Shown here in pieces: positions 25,401 through 34,743 of a stretch of 64,000 nucleotides of DNA (within the stretch, counting starts at the first letter, position 1; each line of letters begins with the position of its first letter). The DNA lies in assembly GCF_004331175.1 (NCBI RefSeq), contig NZ_SJOD01000001.1, positions 1-64,000 of the forward strand. Direction: 5' to 3'. The position numbers and the translations under genes are program-made. The notes under the pieces were generated by a model that worked only from the letters and a program-made list of their open reading frames with translations, was not told where the DNA came from and did not search any database. Source of the DNA: Acinetobacter sp. ANC 4178. Its GTDB lineage: Bacteria; Pseudomonadota; Gammaproteobacteria; Pseudomonadales; Moraxellaceae.

Positions 25401-27269
25401 TTATTTAATTTTCGCTTGGCTTTTTAAGTATTGCGTGTAGTCATCAAGCTCTTGCTGACCACGAAGTTGTTGATAAAGCTTCGTCAATTCTGTTAACTGT
25501 TCTGGTGTCAAAGCACTTGCAGCAGTCTTATTGACATTAGAAATTGCAACCACAACAAACTCATTTGGTAAAGACGCTGTTGTTACAGACCACATACCAG
25601 CTTTAGGTGCAGGCACACTAAATGCTGCGCGCTCAATTTGACGTTTTAAACCTTGAGAGCGGGTAAACACACCTGCATCTTCAAAACTTAATTGATTTTT
25701 AGCCAGAACCGTTGCAGCAGGTTGAGTTTTAAACTCCTCCAATGCTTTTTGAATCTTCGCTTTTGCAGCAGCAGTTGCTTTTACTTCAATCAATGTTGCT
25801 TTCACACGTGCACTTGCTTCAGCCAAAGTTTGCTCACCAGCTGCATGATAATCACGTACTTTTACCCAAACAACATCACCACTGGCTAATTGGATATTAC
25901 TTGAAGCATTACGATCACCATTTTTCACATCGTCATTAAATAGTTTAGCTTTTACATTTGCCTCACTTAAAACTGGATGCTGCATACCTAAGGTTAAACC
26001 TTTAATTGATTGAACTTGTACACCTTTAACTTCTTGAGCCACGGTATCAAGTGCATCACTGCCCACCACCATTTCATTCAAGTTATTCACGGTATCAGAG
26101 AATGCATTGGCAGTTTTCGCTTTTTGCACTTCCGCAATTAAACGCGGCTTTTCCGATTCAAAAGACGGTAATTTCATTGCAGGTGCTTCAGCAGAAATAA
26201 TGTGATAACCATATTGCGTTTTCACTGGTGCAGAAACTTGACCTGACTTTAATGATGTAACGGCCGTATCAAATGCATCACCAAACACCCCTTTATCATA
26301 GGCAGCAATGACGCCACCTTTTGATTTTGAGTCAGTATCATCTGAATACTTTTGAGCAGCATCACTAAAACTCATACCCGCTTTAATTTGAGCAGCTACA
26401 TTATCCGCTAATTTCTTCGCTTCAGCATCTGAGCGCGAATCAGCCGTAATAAGAATATGCTTCACTAAAGGCTTAACTGTAGACTTCTGCGCTTCAACAA
26501 ACTTTGCATAAGCTTGTTGTAATTCTGCATCTGAAATTTGTACATTTGCCGCAGGTACATTCGCTGGACTTAAAACGACAAAATCAACATCTACACTTGC
26601 AACTTGTCTGAATGCATTTTTATGTTTGTTATAATAATCAGAAACTTCTTGCTGGCTAACTTGAATGCCTTTTTTATACTCATCAAGCTTGATGCTTGCC
26701 AAATGAATCGTACGTTGTTCAGTTTGCAAATTCGCAATTTGTTGAATATCAACCTTACTCACCAAGGCATAATCCAGCACCGTTGATGTCATCATTTTCA
26801 ATGCATGATCTTGACGTAAATTTTCAATCAATGCCTGGCTCGTTAAACCCACTGATTTTAAATAATTCGCATAAAGCGCTTCAGAAAACTTGCCATTTTC
26901 TTGCAAGCTTGGCTGTTGTGCAATCATTTGCTCAATTTGAGCATCGCTCAATGAAATGCCCAATTTTTTTGCTTGTTGTAATAATAAATTACGGGCAATC
27001 AATGACTCCAAAGCTTTATCTTTAATAAAAGACTGATTCAACAATGTTTCATCGCCATTTACATAAGATAGATATTGCTGACTATACGACTTCGTCGCAT
27101 TTTCCAACTCTTTATTACTGATTTCTTGCCCATTCACTGTTTTTGCAGTGTCTTTAGAACTACCACTACTAAAATATCCTTCAATACCTACAAGTGCTAA
27201 AGGGGTCAAAAACAAAATGAGCAAAACTTTGCCCAACCAGCCCTTAATAACTTTACGAAAAGATTCCAT
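25401..27269 (-). CDS. ppiD: Membrane-anchored periplasmic peptidyl-prolyl isomerase PpiD
   Basis: A 622-residue periplasmic chaperone with one N-terminal transmembrane anchor ('GKVLLILFLTPLALVGIEGYF', about residues 13-33), a SurA-like N-terminal chaperone region, a parvulin domain ('VKHILITADSRSDAEAKKLAD', 'KYSDDTDSKSKGGVI', 'YGYHIISAEA') at about residues 265-370, and a second rotamase-like C-terminal region. PpiD assists proteins leaving the Sec translocon. The gene follows the HU gene on the same strand, the common hupB-ppiD order. Length matches the family. Confidence 0.93.
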   Translation of the reverse strand: MESFRKVIKGWLGKVLLILFLTPLALVGIEGYFSSGSSKDTAKTVNGQEISNKELENATKSYSQQYLSYVNGDETLLNQSFIKDKALESLIARNLLLQQAKKLGISLSDAQIEQMIAQQPSLQENGKFSEALYANYLKSVGLTSQALIENLRQDHALKMMTSTVLDYALVSKVDIQQIANLQTEQRTIHLASIKLDEYKKGIQVSQQEVSDYYNKHKNAFRQVASVDVDFVVLSPANVPAANVQISDAELQQAYAKFVEAQKSTVKPLVKHILITADSRSDAEAKKLADNVAAQIKAGMSFSDAAQKYSDDTDSKSKGGVIAAYDKGVFGDAFDTAVTSLKSGQVSAPVKTQYGYHIISAEAPAMKLPSFESEKPRLIAEVQKAKTANAFSDTVNNLNEMVVGSDALDTVAQEVKGVQVQSIKGLTLGMQHPVLSEANVKAKLFNDDVKNGDRNASSNIQLASGDVVWVKVRDYHAAGEQTLAEASARVKATLIEVKATAAAKAKIQKALEEFKTQPAATVLAKNQLSFEDAGVFTRSQGLKRQIERAAFSVPAPKAGMWSVTTASLPNEFVVVAISNVNKTAASALTPEQLTELTKLYQQLRGQQELDDYTQYLKSQAKIK

Positions 27270-27356
27270 AAGTATTCCAATATTTTATTTGTGCCGCATT
27301 TTACCCGAAAACCTGATATGAATGAATGCGTTTAGCCATTAAATCAGCATTATTAA

Positions 27357-27383
27357 TAAAAAACGCGCCAAGTAGGCGCGTTT
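27357..27383 (-). terminator. Terminator of the HU gene
   Basis: AAACGCGCC (27361-27369) pairs with GGCGCGTTT (27375-27383); on the minus strand the stem is followed by T's. It lies between hupB and ppiD. Confidence 0.85.
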
Positions 27384-27400
27384 GGTAATCTGTTAAAAGA

Positions 27401-27673
27401 TTAAGCTACAGAATCTTTTAAACCTTTACCTGCTTTAAAGCTAGGAACTTTGCTGGCTTTAATTTCAAGAGTCGCACCCGTTTGTGGATTACGACCTGTA
27501 CGTGCAGCACGTTCTTTTACATTAAAAGTACCGAAGCCCACAAGTGTCACTGTATCACCTGTTTTAAGCGCTTCTGTGATTGAAGCAATTGTCGCGTCTA
27601 AGGCTTTACCTGCATCAGTCTTAGACAATCCCCCTTTTTCTGCAATTGCATCAATTAATTCTGATTTATTCAT
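27401..27673 (-). CDS. hupB: DNA-binding protein HU
   Basis: A 90-residue HU-family protein that bends and compacts DNA. It begins '[27 protein letters not shown]' and has the arm motif '[21 protein letters not shown]' with the DNA-intercalating proline, and ends with '[14 protein letters not shown]'. GAGGACT precedes the ATG. The downstream ppiD is separated by a terminator. lon, which often precedes hupB, is not present in this window; a phasin gene lies upstream instead. Confidence 0.96.
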   Translation of the reverse strand: MNKSELIDAIAEKGGLSKTDAGKALDATIASITEALKTGDTVTLVGFGTFNVKERAARTGRNPQTGATLEIKASKVPSFKAGKGLKDSVA

Positions 27674-27841
27674 GAAGATGAAGTCCTCTAATATCGTTTA
27701 TTTAAGGTTCAAGGATATAGTTTAAATTACCATAACGCCTTTATAGCAATGCTTTAGGGGAGAACGCAATACTCCACTTAAGCTTTTCTACAAATTTAAT
27801 CGTAAATTCGCTTGGAAAAAATAGGAATCTCTCTAAATCTG

Positions 27842-28306
27842 TCACTTTTTTTCAATTTTTGCTTTCAATTGTTCATTTTCTAAAATTAAAGCATCTATTT
27901 TGCCATGCAACTGTAAAATCAAATTTTCCAAATGCTGAATATCTTTCACGGTAACTAAACCAATTCGATTGAGCGAATGATGCACACTATGATCAATTAA
28001 TTTTTCCACCTTATCTTTGGTATCCCCCACAGATTCTTTGGCTTTTTCAGAGACTTTCTCTACCGTCTGATCTGCAATTTCTGTGGTTTTTGACTCAAGT
28101 TCTTCTCCAACTTTAACCAAAGAGTCAAATAATTTGTTTCCCTCTTCTTCCGCACGTGAAAATGCACCTAATCCAGCCAACCAAATTTGCTTTGTATATT
28201 TCCGAAAATCCAAACTCGACTTAGAACGCGGTCTTAGGGCTGTTTTATTCTCTGTTTCCGTATGAATTCCGAGATCTTCTTCATCTATTTTTGTCGTTTT
28301 GTTCAT
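27842..28306 (-). CDS. Phasin-family protein
   Basis: A 154-residue protein with the phasin signature 'YTKQIWLAGLGAFSRAEEEGNKLFDSLVKVGEELE', then an amphipathic, Lys/Glu-rich helix and a C-terminal coiled coil ('LENLILQLHGKIDALILENEQLKAKIEKK'). Phasins coat polyhydroxyalkanoate granules; in some bacteria they act as general stress or DNA-granule linkers. No PHA synthase with the classic Cys motif is in this window. AGGAG lies about 8 bases before the ATG at 28306; a GTG at 28315 is too close to it. Confidence 0.88.
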   Translation of the reverse strand: MNKTTKIDEEDLGIHTETENKTALRPRSKSSLDFRKYTKQIWLAGLGAFSRAEEEGNKLFDSLVKVGEELESKTTEIADQTVEKVSEKAKESVGDTKDKVEKLIDHSVHHSLNRIGLVTVKDIQHLENLILQLHGKIDALILENEQLKAKIEKK

Positions 28307-28495
28307 TTGAGCCACTCCTGCCTATTTTATGTCCCATTCAACACTGTATTTATATAAATAGACTCATCATAGCAAACTTAGCACTTGATCGATTTGCAAA
28401 ACTGTTCTACAAAGCAGGTTTAATATGCAATTTATTTCAGTCCTCAAACACATACAATGAGATAGGACACTTTTTACCCGCAAGGATTAGGTTTT

Positions 28496-29146
28496 ATGAG
28501 CGATTCGCAACAAAGACAAAATCAACCACATTTGTTGCTAACAACATCCATGATTGTTTTAGAAACAATATTTACTTTTGTCATTAAGCGTGATGCTGTT
28601 GTTGCACTACAAGCCAAAAAATTCGTAGATCAAAAAATCGCAATTAAAATTAATAGCTACGTCCCTTACTTCGACTTTTATGTACAATTTAATGAACATG
28701 GTATTTTGTTTGACACTAAAGCTCCTGAAAAAGCTGTAGATCTAGATGTTAGAACGACGCTCATGGATTTGATTAAGATATTTATCTTTGCCAACAGACG
28801 CAGCATTAAAACTATGCGTATAGATGGTGACATTACACTGAAAGATGAATTTCGCGATTTAGTGCTACTGTTTAGCGCACCGAAAGTACTCGCTGATTGG
28901 AAACAATGGTTTTTAGAGCCCATAGATGGCGAAGAAAACATCACATCATCTAATAAGCGCGTTGCTCCACTCTTAGAAAAGATTGATCAACAACGCTCTA
29001 AAATTAACTCGCTTCAAGTTGAAGTAAAACAATATAAGAATCGAATTCGTCGAATAGAACAAAAGCAAAAACGCATTAACATTGCTTTTTTTGTAATCAC
29101 GGTACTCCTTATTGGTTTATTTGTGTATAATATTTGGCTTTCATAA
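28496..29146 (+). CDS. SCP2/UbiJ-like protein with coiled coil and C-terminal membrane anchor
   Basis: A 216-residue protein. The middle (about residues 40-135) looks like an SCP2-type lipid-binding domain: 'IAIKINSYVPYFDFYVQF', 'ILFDTKAPEKAVDLDVR', 'MRIDGDITLKDEFRDLVLLF', similar in layout to UbiJ. A charged coiled coil follows (about 155-190) and then one transmembrane helix ('IAFFVITVLLIGLFVYNIWLS'). It could present ubiquinone precursors or other lipids at the inner membrane, but this is inferred. AAGGATTAGG lies before the ATG. It is divergent from the phasin gene. Confidence 0.62.
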   Translation: MSDSQQRQNQPHLLLTTSMIVLETIFTFVIKRDAVVALQAKKFVDQKIAIKINSYVPYFDFYVQFNEHGILFDTKAPEKAVDLDVRTTLMDLIKIFIFANRRSIKTMRIDGDITLKDEFRDLVLLFSAPKVLADWKQWFLEPIDGEENITSSNKRVAPLLEKIDQQRSKINSLQVEVKQYKNRIRRIEQKQKRINIAFFVITVLLIGLFVYNIWLS

Positions 29147-29195
29147 ATCACTATTTTTATTATTAATTAAAAGAAAAGAATTGGTCTTAAAAAAA

Positions 29196-29225
29196 CTTGA
29201 CTATTTTAGTCAGGATTCATAGAAT
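29196..29225 (+). promoter_or_regulatory. isc operon promoter with IscR type 1 site
   Basis: A -35 TTGACT (29197-29202) and a -10 TAGAAT (29220-29225) are 17 bp apart. The -35 lies inside CTTGACTATTTTAGTCAGG (29196-29214), a near-consensus IscR type 1 site (YYGACTRWWWTAGTCRR). Bound [2Fe-2S]-IscR would block RNA polymerase, giving the known negative autoregulation of the isc operon. Transcription should start near 29232, about 27 bases before the iscR ATG. Confidence 0.85.
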
Positions 29226-29258
29226 CTACACATCTAGTCTAAACATGTGTATCGAATC

Positions 29259-29735
29259 ATGCGCTTAACAACTCGCGGTCGCTACGCGGTGACTGCTCTA
29301 CTTGATCTAGCTTTGCAGCCTACTGAACAAACGATCACATTAGCCGAAATTGCAGCTCGCCAAACTATTTCCGTAGCATATCTTGAACAGCTTTTTGCCA
29401 AGTTAAAACGTCACGGATTAGTTTCTAGTGTTCGTGGTGCGAATGGTGGTTATCACCTTGCTCGCAGCGCTGAAGACATCACTGTGTTAGAAATTATTGA
29501 AGCTGTAAATGAAACTGTAGATGCAACACGTTGTGACCACAAAGGCAACTGTCAAAATGGTGCAATGTGTTTAACACATGATTTATGGCAAGAACTCTCT
29601 CACCACATTGCCGATTATCTCGCTAAAATCACACTTGCTGATCTTGTAGCTCGTGACAACGTACAAACCGTTGCTATTCGTCAAAACACAGCATCTTTTG
29701 ATTCAGCCCTTTTATCGGTTACAGGTAGTATTTGA
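29259..29735 (+). CDS. iscR: Fe-S cluster regulator IscR
   Basis: A 158-residue Rrf2-family transcription factor. It has a winged helix-turn-helix N-terminus ('[20 protein letters not shown]', '[33 protein letters not shown]') and the three cluster-binding cysteines in '[13 protein letters not shown]'. It senses [2Fe-2S] status and represses the isc operon. The start at 29259 matches the family N-terminus; a GTG 12 bases upstream is in frame. iscS begins 1 base after the stop codon. An IscR site overlaps the promoter upstream. Confidence 0.96.
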   Translation: MRLTTRGRYAVTALLDLALQPTEQTITLAEIAARQTISVAYLEQLFAKLKRHGLVSSVRGANGGYHLARSAEDITVLEIIEAVNETVDATRCDHKGNCQNGAMCLTHDLWQELSHHIADYLAKITLADLVARDNVQTVAIRQNTASFDSALLSVTGSI

Positions 29736-29736
29736 A

Positions 29737-30954
29737 ATGAAACGTCCGATTTATCTTGATTATGCAGCAACCACCCCTGTAGACCCTCAAGTCGCAGAAC
29801 GCATGATGGAATGTTTAACTTTCGATGGTACTTTTGGTAACCCAGCTTCTCGCTCACATGCATATGGCTGGCAAGCTGAAGAGAAAGTTGAATACGCGCG
29901 CGAACAAGTTGCGAATTTAATTAAAGCAGACCCACGTGAAATCGTGTGGACTTCTGGTGCAACTGAGTCTGACAACCTAGCATTAAAAGGTGTAGCTCAA
30001 TTTTATGCTTCTAAAGGTAAGCATATCATCACCAGTAAAATCGAACATAAAGCAATTTTAGATACTTGCCGCGAATTAGAGTCGGAAGGTTTTGAGATTA
30101 CTTATCTTGAACCATTACCACAAACAGGTTTAATTACCCCTGAAATGGTTCAAGCCGCTATTCGTCCAGACACGATTCTTGTTTCACTCATGATGGTGAA
30201 CAATGAAATTGGTACAGTGACTGATGTTGCTGCTATTGGTGAAATCACCCGTGCCAACAAGATTTTCTTCCACGTTGATGCTGCTCAAGCTGCAGGTAAA
30301 GTTGAAATTGATCTTTCAACTTTAAAAGTAGATTTAATGAGTTTCTCTGCTCACAAAATTTATGGCCCTAAAGGCATCGGCGCGTTGTTTGTTCGTCGTA
30401 GCCCACGTGTACGCTTAAAAGCACAAATGCATGGTGGTGGTCATGAGCGCGGTATGCGTTCTGGTACTTTACCAACACACCAAATCGTAGGTATGGGTGA
30501 AGCATTTGAACTTGCAGGCAAAAACTTGACTGCCGAACAAACCCGCTTACGTGTATTGCGCGACAAACTTTGGAATGGTTTACAAGATCTTGAGCAAGTA
30601 TTCCTCAATGGTCACCCAACTCAAAACGTTGCTAACTATTTAAACGTTAGCTTCAACTTTGTTGAAGGTGAATCGTTAATGATGTCCCTCAAAGATGCTG
30701 CGGTTTCTTCGGGTTCTGCATGTACATCTGCAACTTTAGAACCATCTTATGTACTTCGTGCATTAGGTCTTTCTGATGAGTTGGCTCACAGTTCAATTCG
30801 CTTCAGCTTTGGTAAATACACCACAGAAGAAGATATTGATCATGTGTTAAGCGTGACCCGAGCTGCTGTTGATAAGTTACGCGAACTTTCTCCGCTTTGG
30901 GATATGTATAAAGAAGGTATTGACCTTTCTACAGTCGAATGGGCTGAACACTAA
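29737..30954 (+). CDS. iscS: Cysteine desulfurase IscS
   Basis: A 405-residue PLP enzyme that supplies sulfur for Fe-S clusters and tRNA thiolation. The PLP lysine is K207 in '[14 protein letters not shown]', and the persulfide cysteine is C329 in '[17 protein letters not shown]'. It begins '[17 protein letters not shown]'. The start at 29737 has AGGTAG upstream and matches the family; the longer open frame overlaps iscR. A 13-bp hairpin lies in the gap before iscU. Confidence 0.97.
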   Translation: MKRPIYLDYAATTPVDPQVAERMMECLTFDGTFGNPASRSHAYGWQAEEKVEYAREQVANLIKADPREIVWTSGATESDNLALKGVAQFYASKGKHIITSKIEHKAILDTCRELESEGFEITYLEPLPQTGLITPEMVQAAIRPDTILVSLMMVNNEIGTVTDVAAIGEITRANKIFFHVDAAQAAGKVEIDLSTLKVDLMSFSAHKIYGPKGIGALFVRRSPRVRLKAQMHGGGHERGMRSGTLPTHQIVGMGEAFELAGKNLTAEQTRLRVLRDKLWNGLQDLEQVFLNGHPTQNVANYLNVSFNFVEGESLMMSLKDAAVSSGSACTSATLEPSYVLRALGLSDELAHSSIRFSFGKYTTEEDIDHVLSVTRAAVDKLRELSPLWDMYKEGIDLSTVEWAEH

Positions 30955-30964
30955 TTCCCTCCTT

Positions 30965-30995
30965 TCAATGAGGTCATCTTGTATGATCTCATTGA
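30965..30995 (+). promoter_or_regulatory. mRNA hairpin between iscS and iscU
   Basis: TCAATGAGGTCAT (30965-30977) pairs with ATGATCTCATTGA (30983-30995) through 13 bp with one G-T pair and a 5-nt loop. No T-run follows, so it is probably not a terminator. It lies between iscRS and iscUA-hscBA-fdx and could act in RNA processing or differential stability. Confidence 0.6.
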
Positions 30996-31055
30996 TTAAA
31001 CCGAATTTAACCCCATATTAATATTAACGCTGACCCCGAGGTTTGGAGAAGCATC

Positions 31056-31442
31056 ATGGCATATAGTGAAAAAGTAATTGATCATTACGAAAACCCTCGT
31101 AATGTTGGTGTTTTGGATAAAAACGCTGAAAATGTTGGTACTGGTATGGTTGGCGCGCCAGCTTGTGGCGATGTTATGCGCCTTCAGATCCAAGTTAACG
31201 ACGAAGGTGTAATTGAAGAAGCTCGCTTTAAAACTTATGGTTGCGGTTCTGCAATTGCATCAAGTTCTTTAGTGACTGAATGGTTAAAAGGTAAAACCTT
31301 AGACCAAGCCCAAGCAATCAAGAACATTGATATTGCAACTGAGCTTGCTCTTCCACCTGTAAAAGTTCACTGCTCTGTACTTGCAGAAGATGCAATTAAA
31401 GCTGCTGTTGAAGACTATCGCAACAAGCAAACTAAAGCTTAA
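31056..31442 (+). CDS. iscU: Fe-S cluster scaffold IscU
   Basis: A 128-residue scaffold on which [2Fe-2S] clusters are built. The three ligand cysteines are in 'GAPACGDVM', 'TYGCGSAIASSS' and 'VKVHCSVLAEDAI', and the HscA-binding 'LPPVK' motif is present as 'LALPPVKVHC'. TTTGGAGA lies before the ATG. It lies between iscS and iscA in the isc operon. Confidence 0.97.
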   Translation: MAYSEKVIDHYENPRNVGVLDKNAENVGTGMVGAPACGDVMRLQIQVNDEGVIEEARFKTYGCGSAIASSSLVTEWLKGKTLDQAQAIKNIDIATELALPPVKVHCSVLAEDAIKAAVEDYRNKQTKA

Positions 31443-31478
31443 TTGTTTCAAAATCAGTGAAAGAATAACGGAGTTTTC

Positions 31479-31799
31479 ATGATCAATTTAACTGAAAATG
31501 CTGCAACTCATATCAGCAATTACTTAAAAAATCGCGGTAAGGGTGAAGGTATTCGCGTTGGCGTGAAAACTTCTGGCTGTTCAGGCTTAGCATATGTACT
31601 CGAATTCGTTGATGAAGTTGATACACATGATGAAATGTTTGTACAGTTCGGTGTTAAAGTCTTTGTAGATCCAAAAAGCCTAGTCTATCTCGATGGTATG
31701 GAAATGGACTATGTTAAAAATGGTCTGAATGAAGGCTTCGAATTTAACAACCCGAATAAAAAAGGTGAATGTGGTTGCGGTGAATCTTTCACTGTTTAA
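31479..31799 (+). CDS. iscA: A-type Fe-S carrier IscA
   Basis: A 106-residue A-type carrier that passes clusters from IscU to target proteins. Its cysteines are in 'TSGCSGLAY' and 'GECGCGESF', the standard C-x(n)-C-x-C set. It begins '[22 protein letters not shown]'. ACGGAG lies before the ATG. It is followed after 89 bp by hscB. Confidence 0.96.
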   Translation: MINLTENAATHISNYLKNRGKGEGIRVGVKTSGCSGLAYVLEFVDEVDTHDEMFVQFGVKVFVDPKSLVYLDGMEMDYVKNGLNEGFEFNNPNKKGECGCGESFTV

Positions 31800-31888
31800 C
31801 CCCCCTATCACCTTCTTCGTTAAAACAGTGTCTTTACACTGTTTTAATTCTATTTATTTACATGAAATTATTGCGGATCCCATCTTCC

Positions 31889-32404
31889 ATGAATCATTTT
31901 GAGTTGTTTAACCTCCCAGTAGCGCTCGATATTGATTTAGCAAGTTTAAAAAGTGAATTTTTAAAACTGCAGCAACAATATCACCCTGATAAAGCTGAAG
32001 ATAAAGATCAAGCCTTGATTAAATCAAGTGAAATCAATCAAGCATTCAAGGTTTTATCTCATGTAGATAGCCGTGCTGGTTACTTGTTAGCGCTCAAAAA
32101 ACAAGATCACCATTTAGATCAGTCGATTAGTGATTTTGAATTCCTTCAATCTGCATTAGAAATACGTGAGCAACTTGATGAAGCATCTTCAACTGAAGAT
32201 CTCAGCTCACTTAAAAAAGAAGTTTCTCAATGGATTGATGGTTTAGTTCGTGAGTTCAAAATCGATTACATCGATGAAGATTGGTCTGAAGCACGTGACA
32301 CAGTTAGAAAATTACGTTTCTTTCAAAAAGTCATGCTTGACATAGACAGAGCCGAAGATCGTTTCTTGGATGATGATAGTTTCGATCTCGATGATGATTT
32401 CTAA
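31889..32404 (+). CDS. hscB: Co-chaperone HscB
   Basis: A 171-residue J-type co-chaperone of HscA. It has the J domain with HPD motif ('LQQQYHPDKAEDKDQALIKSSEINQAFKVL') and the C-terminal three-helix IscU-binding domain ('FLQSALEIREQLDEA'). The ATG at 31889 gives the family N-terminus 'MNHFELFNLPV'; an in-frame ATG at 31862 would add nine residues, and neither has a strong ribosome-binding site. The gap after iscA is longer than elsewhere in the operon. Confidence 0.93.
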   Translation: MNHFELFNLPVALDIDLASLKSEFLKLQQQYHPDKAEDKDQALIKSSEINQAFKVLSHVDSRAGYLLALKKQDHHLDQSISDFEFLQSALEIREQLDEASSTEDLSSLKKEVSQWIDGLVREFKIDYIDEDWSEARDTVRKLRFFQKVMLDIDRAEDRFLDDDSFDLDDDF

Positions 32405-32438
32405 TATTTTAAATTTTGCTGCTCAAAGGATGTAACGC

Positions 32439-34298
32439 ATGGCACTCTTGCAAATTGCAGAACCGGGGCAATCAAGTGCGCCTCATGAACACCGTATCGC
32501 GATTGGAATTGACCTAGGTACAACTCACTCTTTAGTCGCAACTGTGCTTTCAGGAAAAGCCAAAGTTCTTAACGATGCACAAGGTCGAGTGTTACTTCCT
32601 TCAATCGTTCACTACACCCCGCATCAGGCCCATTATGGCGATGATGCAAAACCGTTTATTACAGCAGACCCTAAAAATACAATTGTTTCTGTTAAACGCT
32701 TTATGGGGCGCTCTAAAGCCGACATCAAATTTCAACACCCTTACATCCTTGTGGGTGAAGATCATCAAATGCCAGCATTTGAAACTGCACAAGGTCGTAA
32801 AACTCCTGTTGAAATTTCCGCAGAAATTTTAAAACAACTGAAAGACCGTGCTGAAGAAAGTCTAAAAAATCCAGTTAATGGTGCTGTTATCACTGTTCCT
32901 GCTTATTTTGATGAAGCTCAACGCCAAGCAACGCGTGATGCCGCTCAATTGGCTGGTTTAAGTGTTCTACGCCTATTGAATGAACCAACAGCAGCTGCCG
33001 TTGCTTATGGCCTAGACCAAGAAACCAATTTGGCAACTGATCGCAACTATGTGATTTACGATCTGGGTGGTGGTACATTTGACGTTTCTATTCTTCGTTT
33101 CTCACAAGGCGTATTCGAAGTTTTAGCAACCGGTGGACATACCGCATTAGGTGGTGATGATCTTGATCGTCTGATTGTAAAATGGGCAAAAAAGCAACTA
33201 AACATTGAACATCTCAATGATGCTGAATATGCACATTTTATTGTTGCCGCACGTAAAGCCAAAGAAGCCTTATCCGATGCAAATGAAGTCGAACTCAAAC
33301 TTCTTGATAAATCATTACAACTTGATCGCCCTACCTTTGAATCGATTATTCAAGTTGCACTCGATAAAACCATCAGTGTTTGTAAGCGGGTAATGCGTGA
33401 TGCCAAATTAGAACTCAATGACATTCAAAATGTGGTTTTAGTTGGTGGCTCGACGCGCTCTTATGCGGTGAAAAAGGCGGTTCAGACTGTATTTAATCAA
33501 GAACCACTATGCACCATCAACCCCGATGAAGTTGTCGCAATTGGCGCATCTATTACCGCCAACCAATTAATTGGCAACTCAACTGATGGCTCACTACTGT
33601 TAGACGTTACCCCGCTTTCACTTGGCTTAGAAACCATGGGTGGCTTAGTTGAGCGTCTGATTTCTCGAAATACTGCAATTCCTGTTGCACGCCGCCAAGA
33701 ATTTACTACCTATCAAGATGGTCAAACCGCGATGTTGATTCACGTGGTACAAGGTGAACGTGATTTGGTTGAACATTGCCGCAGCTTAGGTCGTTTTGTA
33801 CTGCACGGTATTCCACCAATGACAGCAGGACAAGCTCGTATTGAAGTAACTTTCCAAGTTGATGCAGATGGTTTACTCACTGTAGCTGCAAAAGAAACCA
33901 CTTCTGGTGTACATGCGCAAATTGATATTAAGCCATCATATGGCTTATCTGAATCAGACACCGAACGACTATTACTTGATGGCTTTAAGTATGCCGAAGA
34001 AGACAAAAATCTTCGTCATCTTCAAGAAACCAAAGTAGAAGCACAACGTGAACTTGAAGCTTTGATTCAAGCCTTGAAAGTTGATACGCATCTTCTAAGC
34101 ACCGAACAGCTTGACCTACTAAATACAGCAAAGACTCAGCTAGAGACTCAGCTACAAGGTGAAGATATCAAAGCAATTGAACAAGCAATTGAACAGCTTA
34201 AAATACACAGTGATAATTTTGCTGCATTACGTATGAATCAACATATTGATGCTGCATTAAAAGGCACTAAACTCGAAGACTGGTCAAACTCAAACTAA
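32439..34298 (+). CDS. hscA: Fe-S chaperone HscA
   Basis: A 619-residue Hsp70-type ATPase dedicated to transferring clusters from IscU. It has the nucleotide-binding motifs '[15 protein letters not shown]', '[25 protein letters not shown]', '[13 protein letters not shown]' and '[15 protein letters not shown]', followed by a substrate-binding domain. The interdomain linker reads '[17 protein letters not shown]'. AAGGATG precedes the ATG. fdx follows 14 bp downstream. Confidence 0.97.
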   Translation: MALLQIAEPGQSSAPHEHRIAIGIDLGTTHSLVATVLSGKAKVLNDAQGRVLLPSIVHYTPHQAHYGDDAKPFITADPKNTIVSVKRFMGRSKADIKFQHPYILVGEDHQMPAFETAQGRKTPVEISAEILKQLKDRAEESLKNPVNGAVITVPAYFDEAQRQATRDAAQLAGLSVLRLLNEPTAAAVAYGLDQETNLATDRNYVIYDLGGGTFDVSILRFSQGVFEVLATGGHTALGGDDLDRLIVKWAKKQLNIEHLNDAEYAHFIVAARKAKEALSDANEVELKLLDKSLQLDRPTFESIIQVALDKTISVCKRVMRDAKLELNDIQNVVLVGGSTRSYAVKKAVQTVFNQEPLCTINPDEVVAIGASITANQLIGNSTDGSLLLDVTPLSLGLETMGGLVERLISRNTAIPVARRQEFTTYQDGQTAMLIHVVQGERDLVEHCRSLGRFVLHGIPPMTAGQARIEVTFQVDADGLLTVAAKETTSGVHAQIDIKPSYGLSESDTERLLLDGFKYAEEDKNLRHLQETKVEAQRELEALIQALKVDTHLLSTEQLDLLNTAKTQLETQLQGEDIKAIEQAIEQLKIHSDNFAALRMNQHIDAALKGTKLEDWSNSN

Positions 34299-34312
34299 TT
34301 AAGGTAAAGATT

Positions 34313-34651
34313 ATGCCACGTATTAAAGTACTTCCACATGCGCAATTCTGTCCAGAAGGTGCTGAGTTTGAAGTTGAGCAAAATGCAAACTTATGTGAAA
34401 GCTTACTCAAGAACAATATCCGAATTGAACATGCCTGTGATATGTCATGTGCATGTACGACTTGCCACGTTATTGTTCGTAAAGGTTTTGATAGTCTTGA
34501 AGAAATGAATGATGTTGAAGCTGACTTGCTAGACCGTGCTTGGGGCTTAGAACCGGACTCACGCTTGTCATGCCAAGTTGAAATTGTTGATGAAGATTTA
34601 GAAATTGAGATTCCTAAATACACCATCAACCATGCTTCAGAAAATCACTGA
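34313..34651 (+). CDS. fdx: [2Fe-2S] ferredoxin of the Isc system
   Basis: A 112-residue adrenodoxin-type ferredoxin that supplies electrons for cluster assembly. The ligands are in 'ACDMSCACTTCHV' plus a later cysteine in 'SRLSCQVEI'. It is the last gene of the isc operon here; no iscX follows before the terminator. TAAGGTAA precedes the ATG. Confidence 0.96.
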   Translation: MPRIKVLPHAQFCPEGAEFEVEQNANLCESLLKNNIRIEHACDMSCACTTCHVIVRKGFDSLEEMNDVEADLLDRAWGLEPDSRLSCQVEIVDEDLEIEIPKYTINHASENH

Positions 34652-34664
34652 TCCTTTCTTATGT

Positions 34665-34696
34665 AAAAAACCACGCAAATGCGTGGTTTTTTATTA
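34665..34696 (+). terminator. Terminator of the isc operon
   Basis: AAAAAACCACGC (34665-34676) pairs with GCGTGGTTTTTT (34681-34692) across an AAAT loop; T-runs on both strands. Confidence 0.92.
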
Positions 34697-34743
34697 TTCA
34701 ATTGATTACTTTAAAAAAGACATCAATTTAGTATTATTTTAAT

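Noticed and set aside
34267..34629. 120-codon open frame antisense to fdx
   Set aside because: Ser/Thr-rich shadow of the ferredoxin gene.
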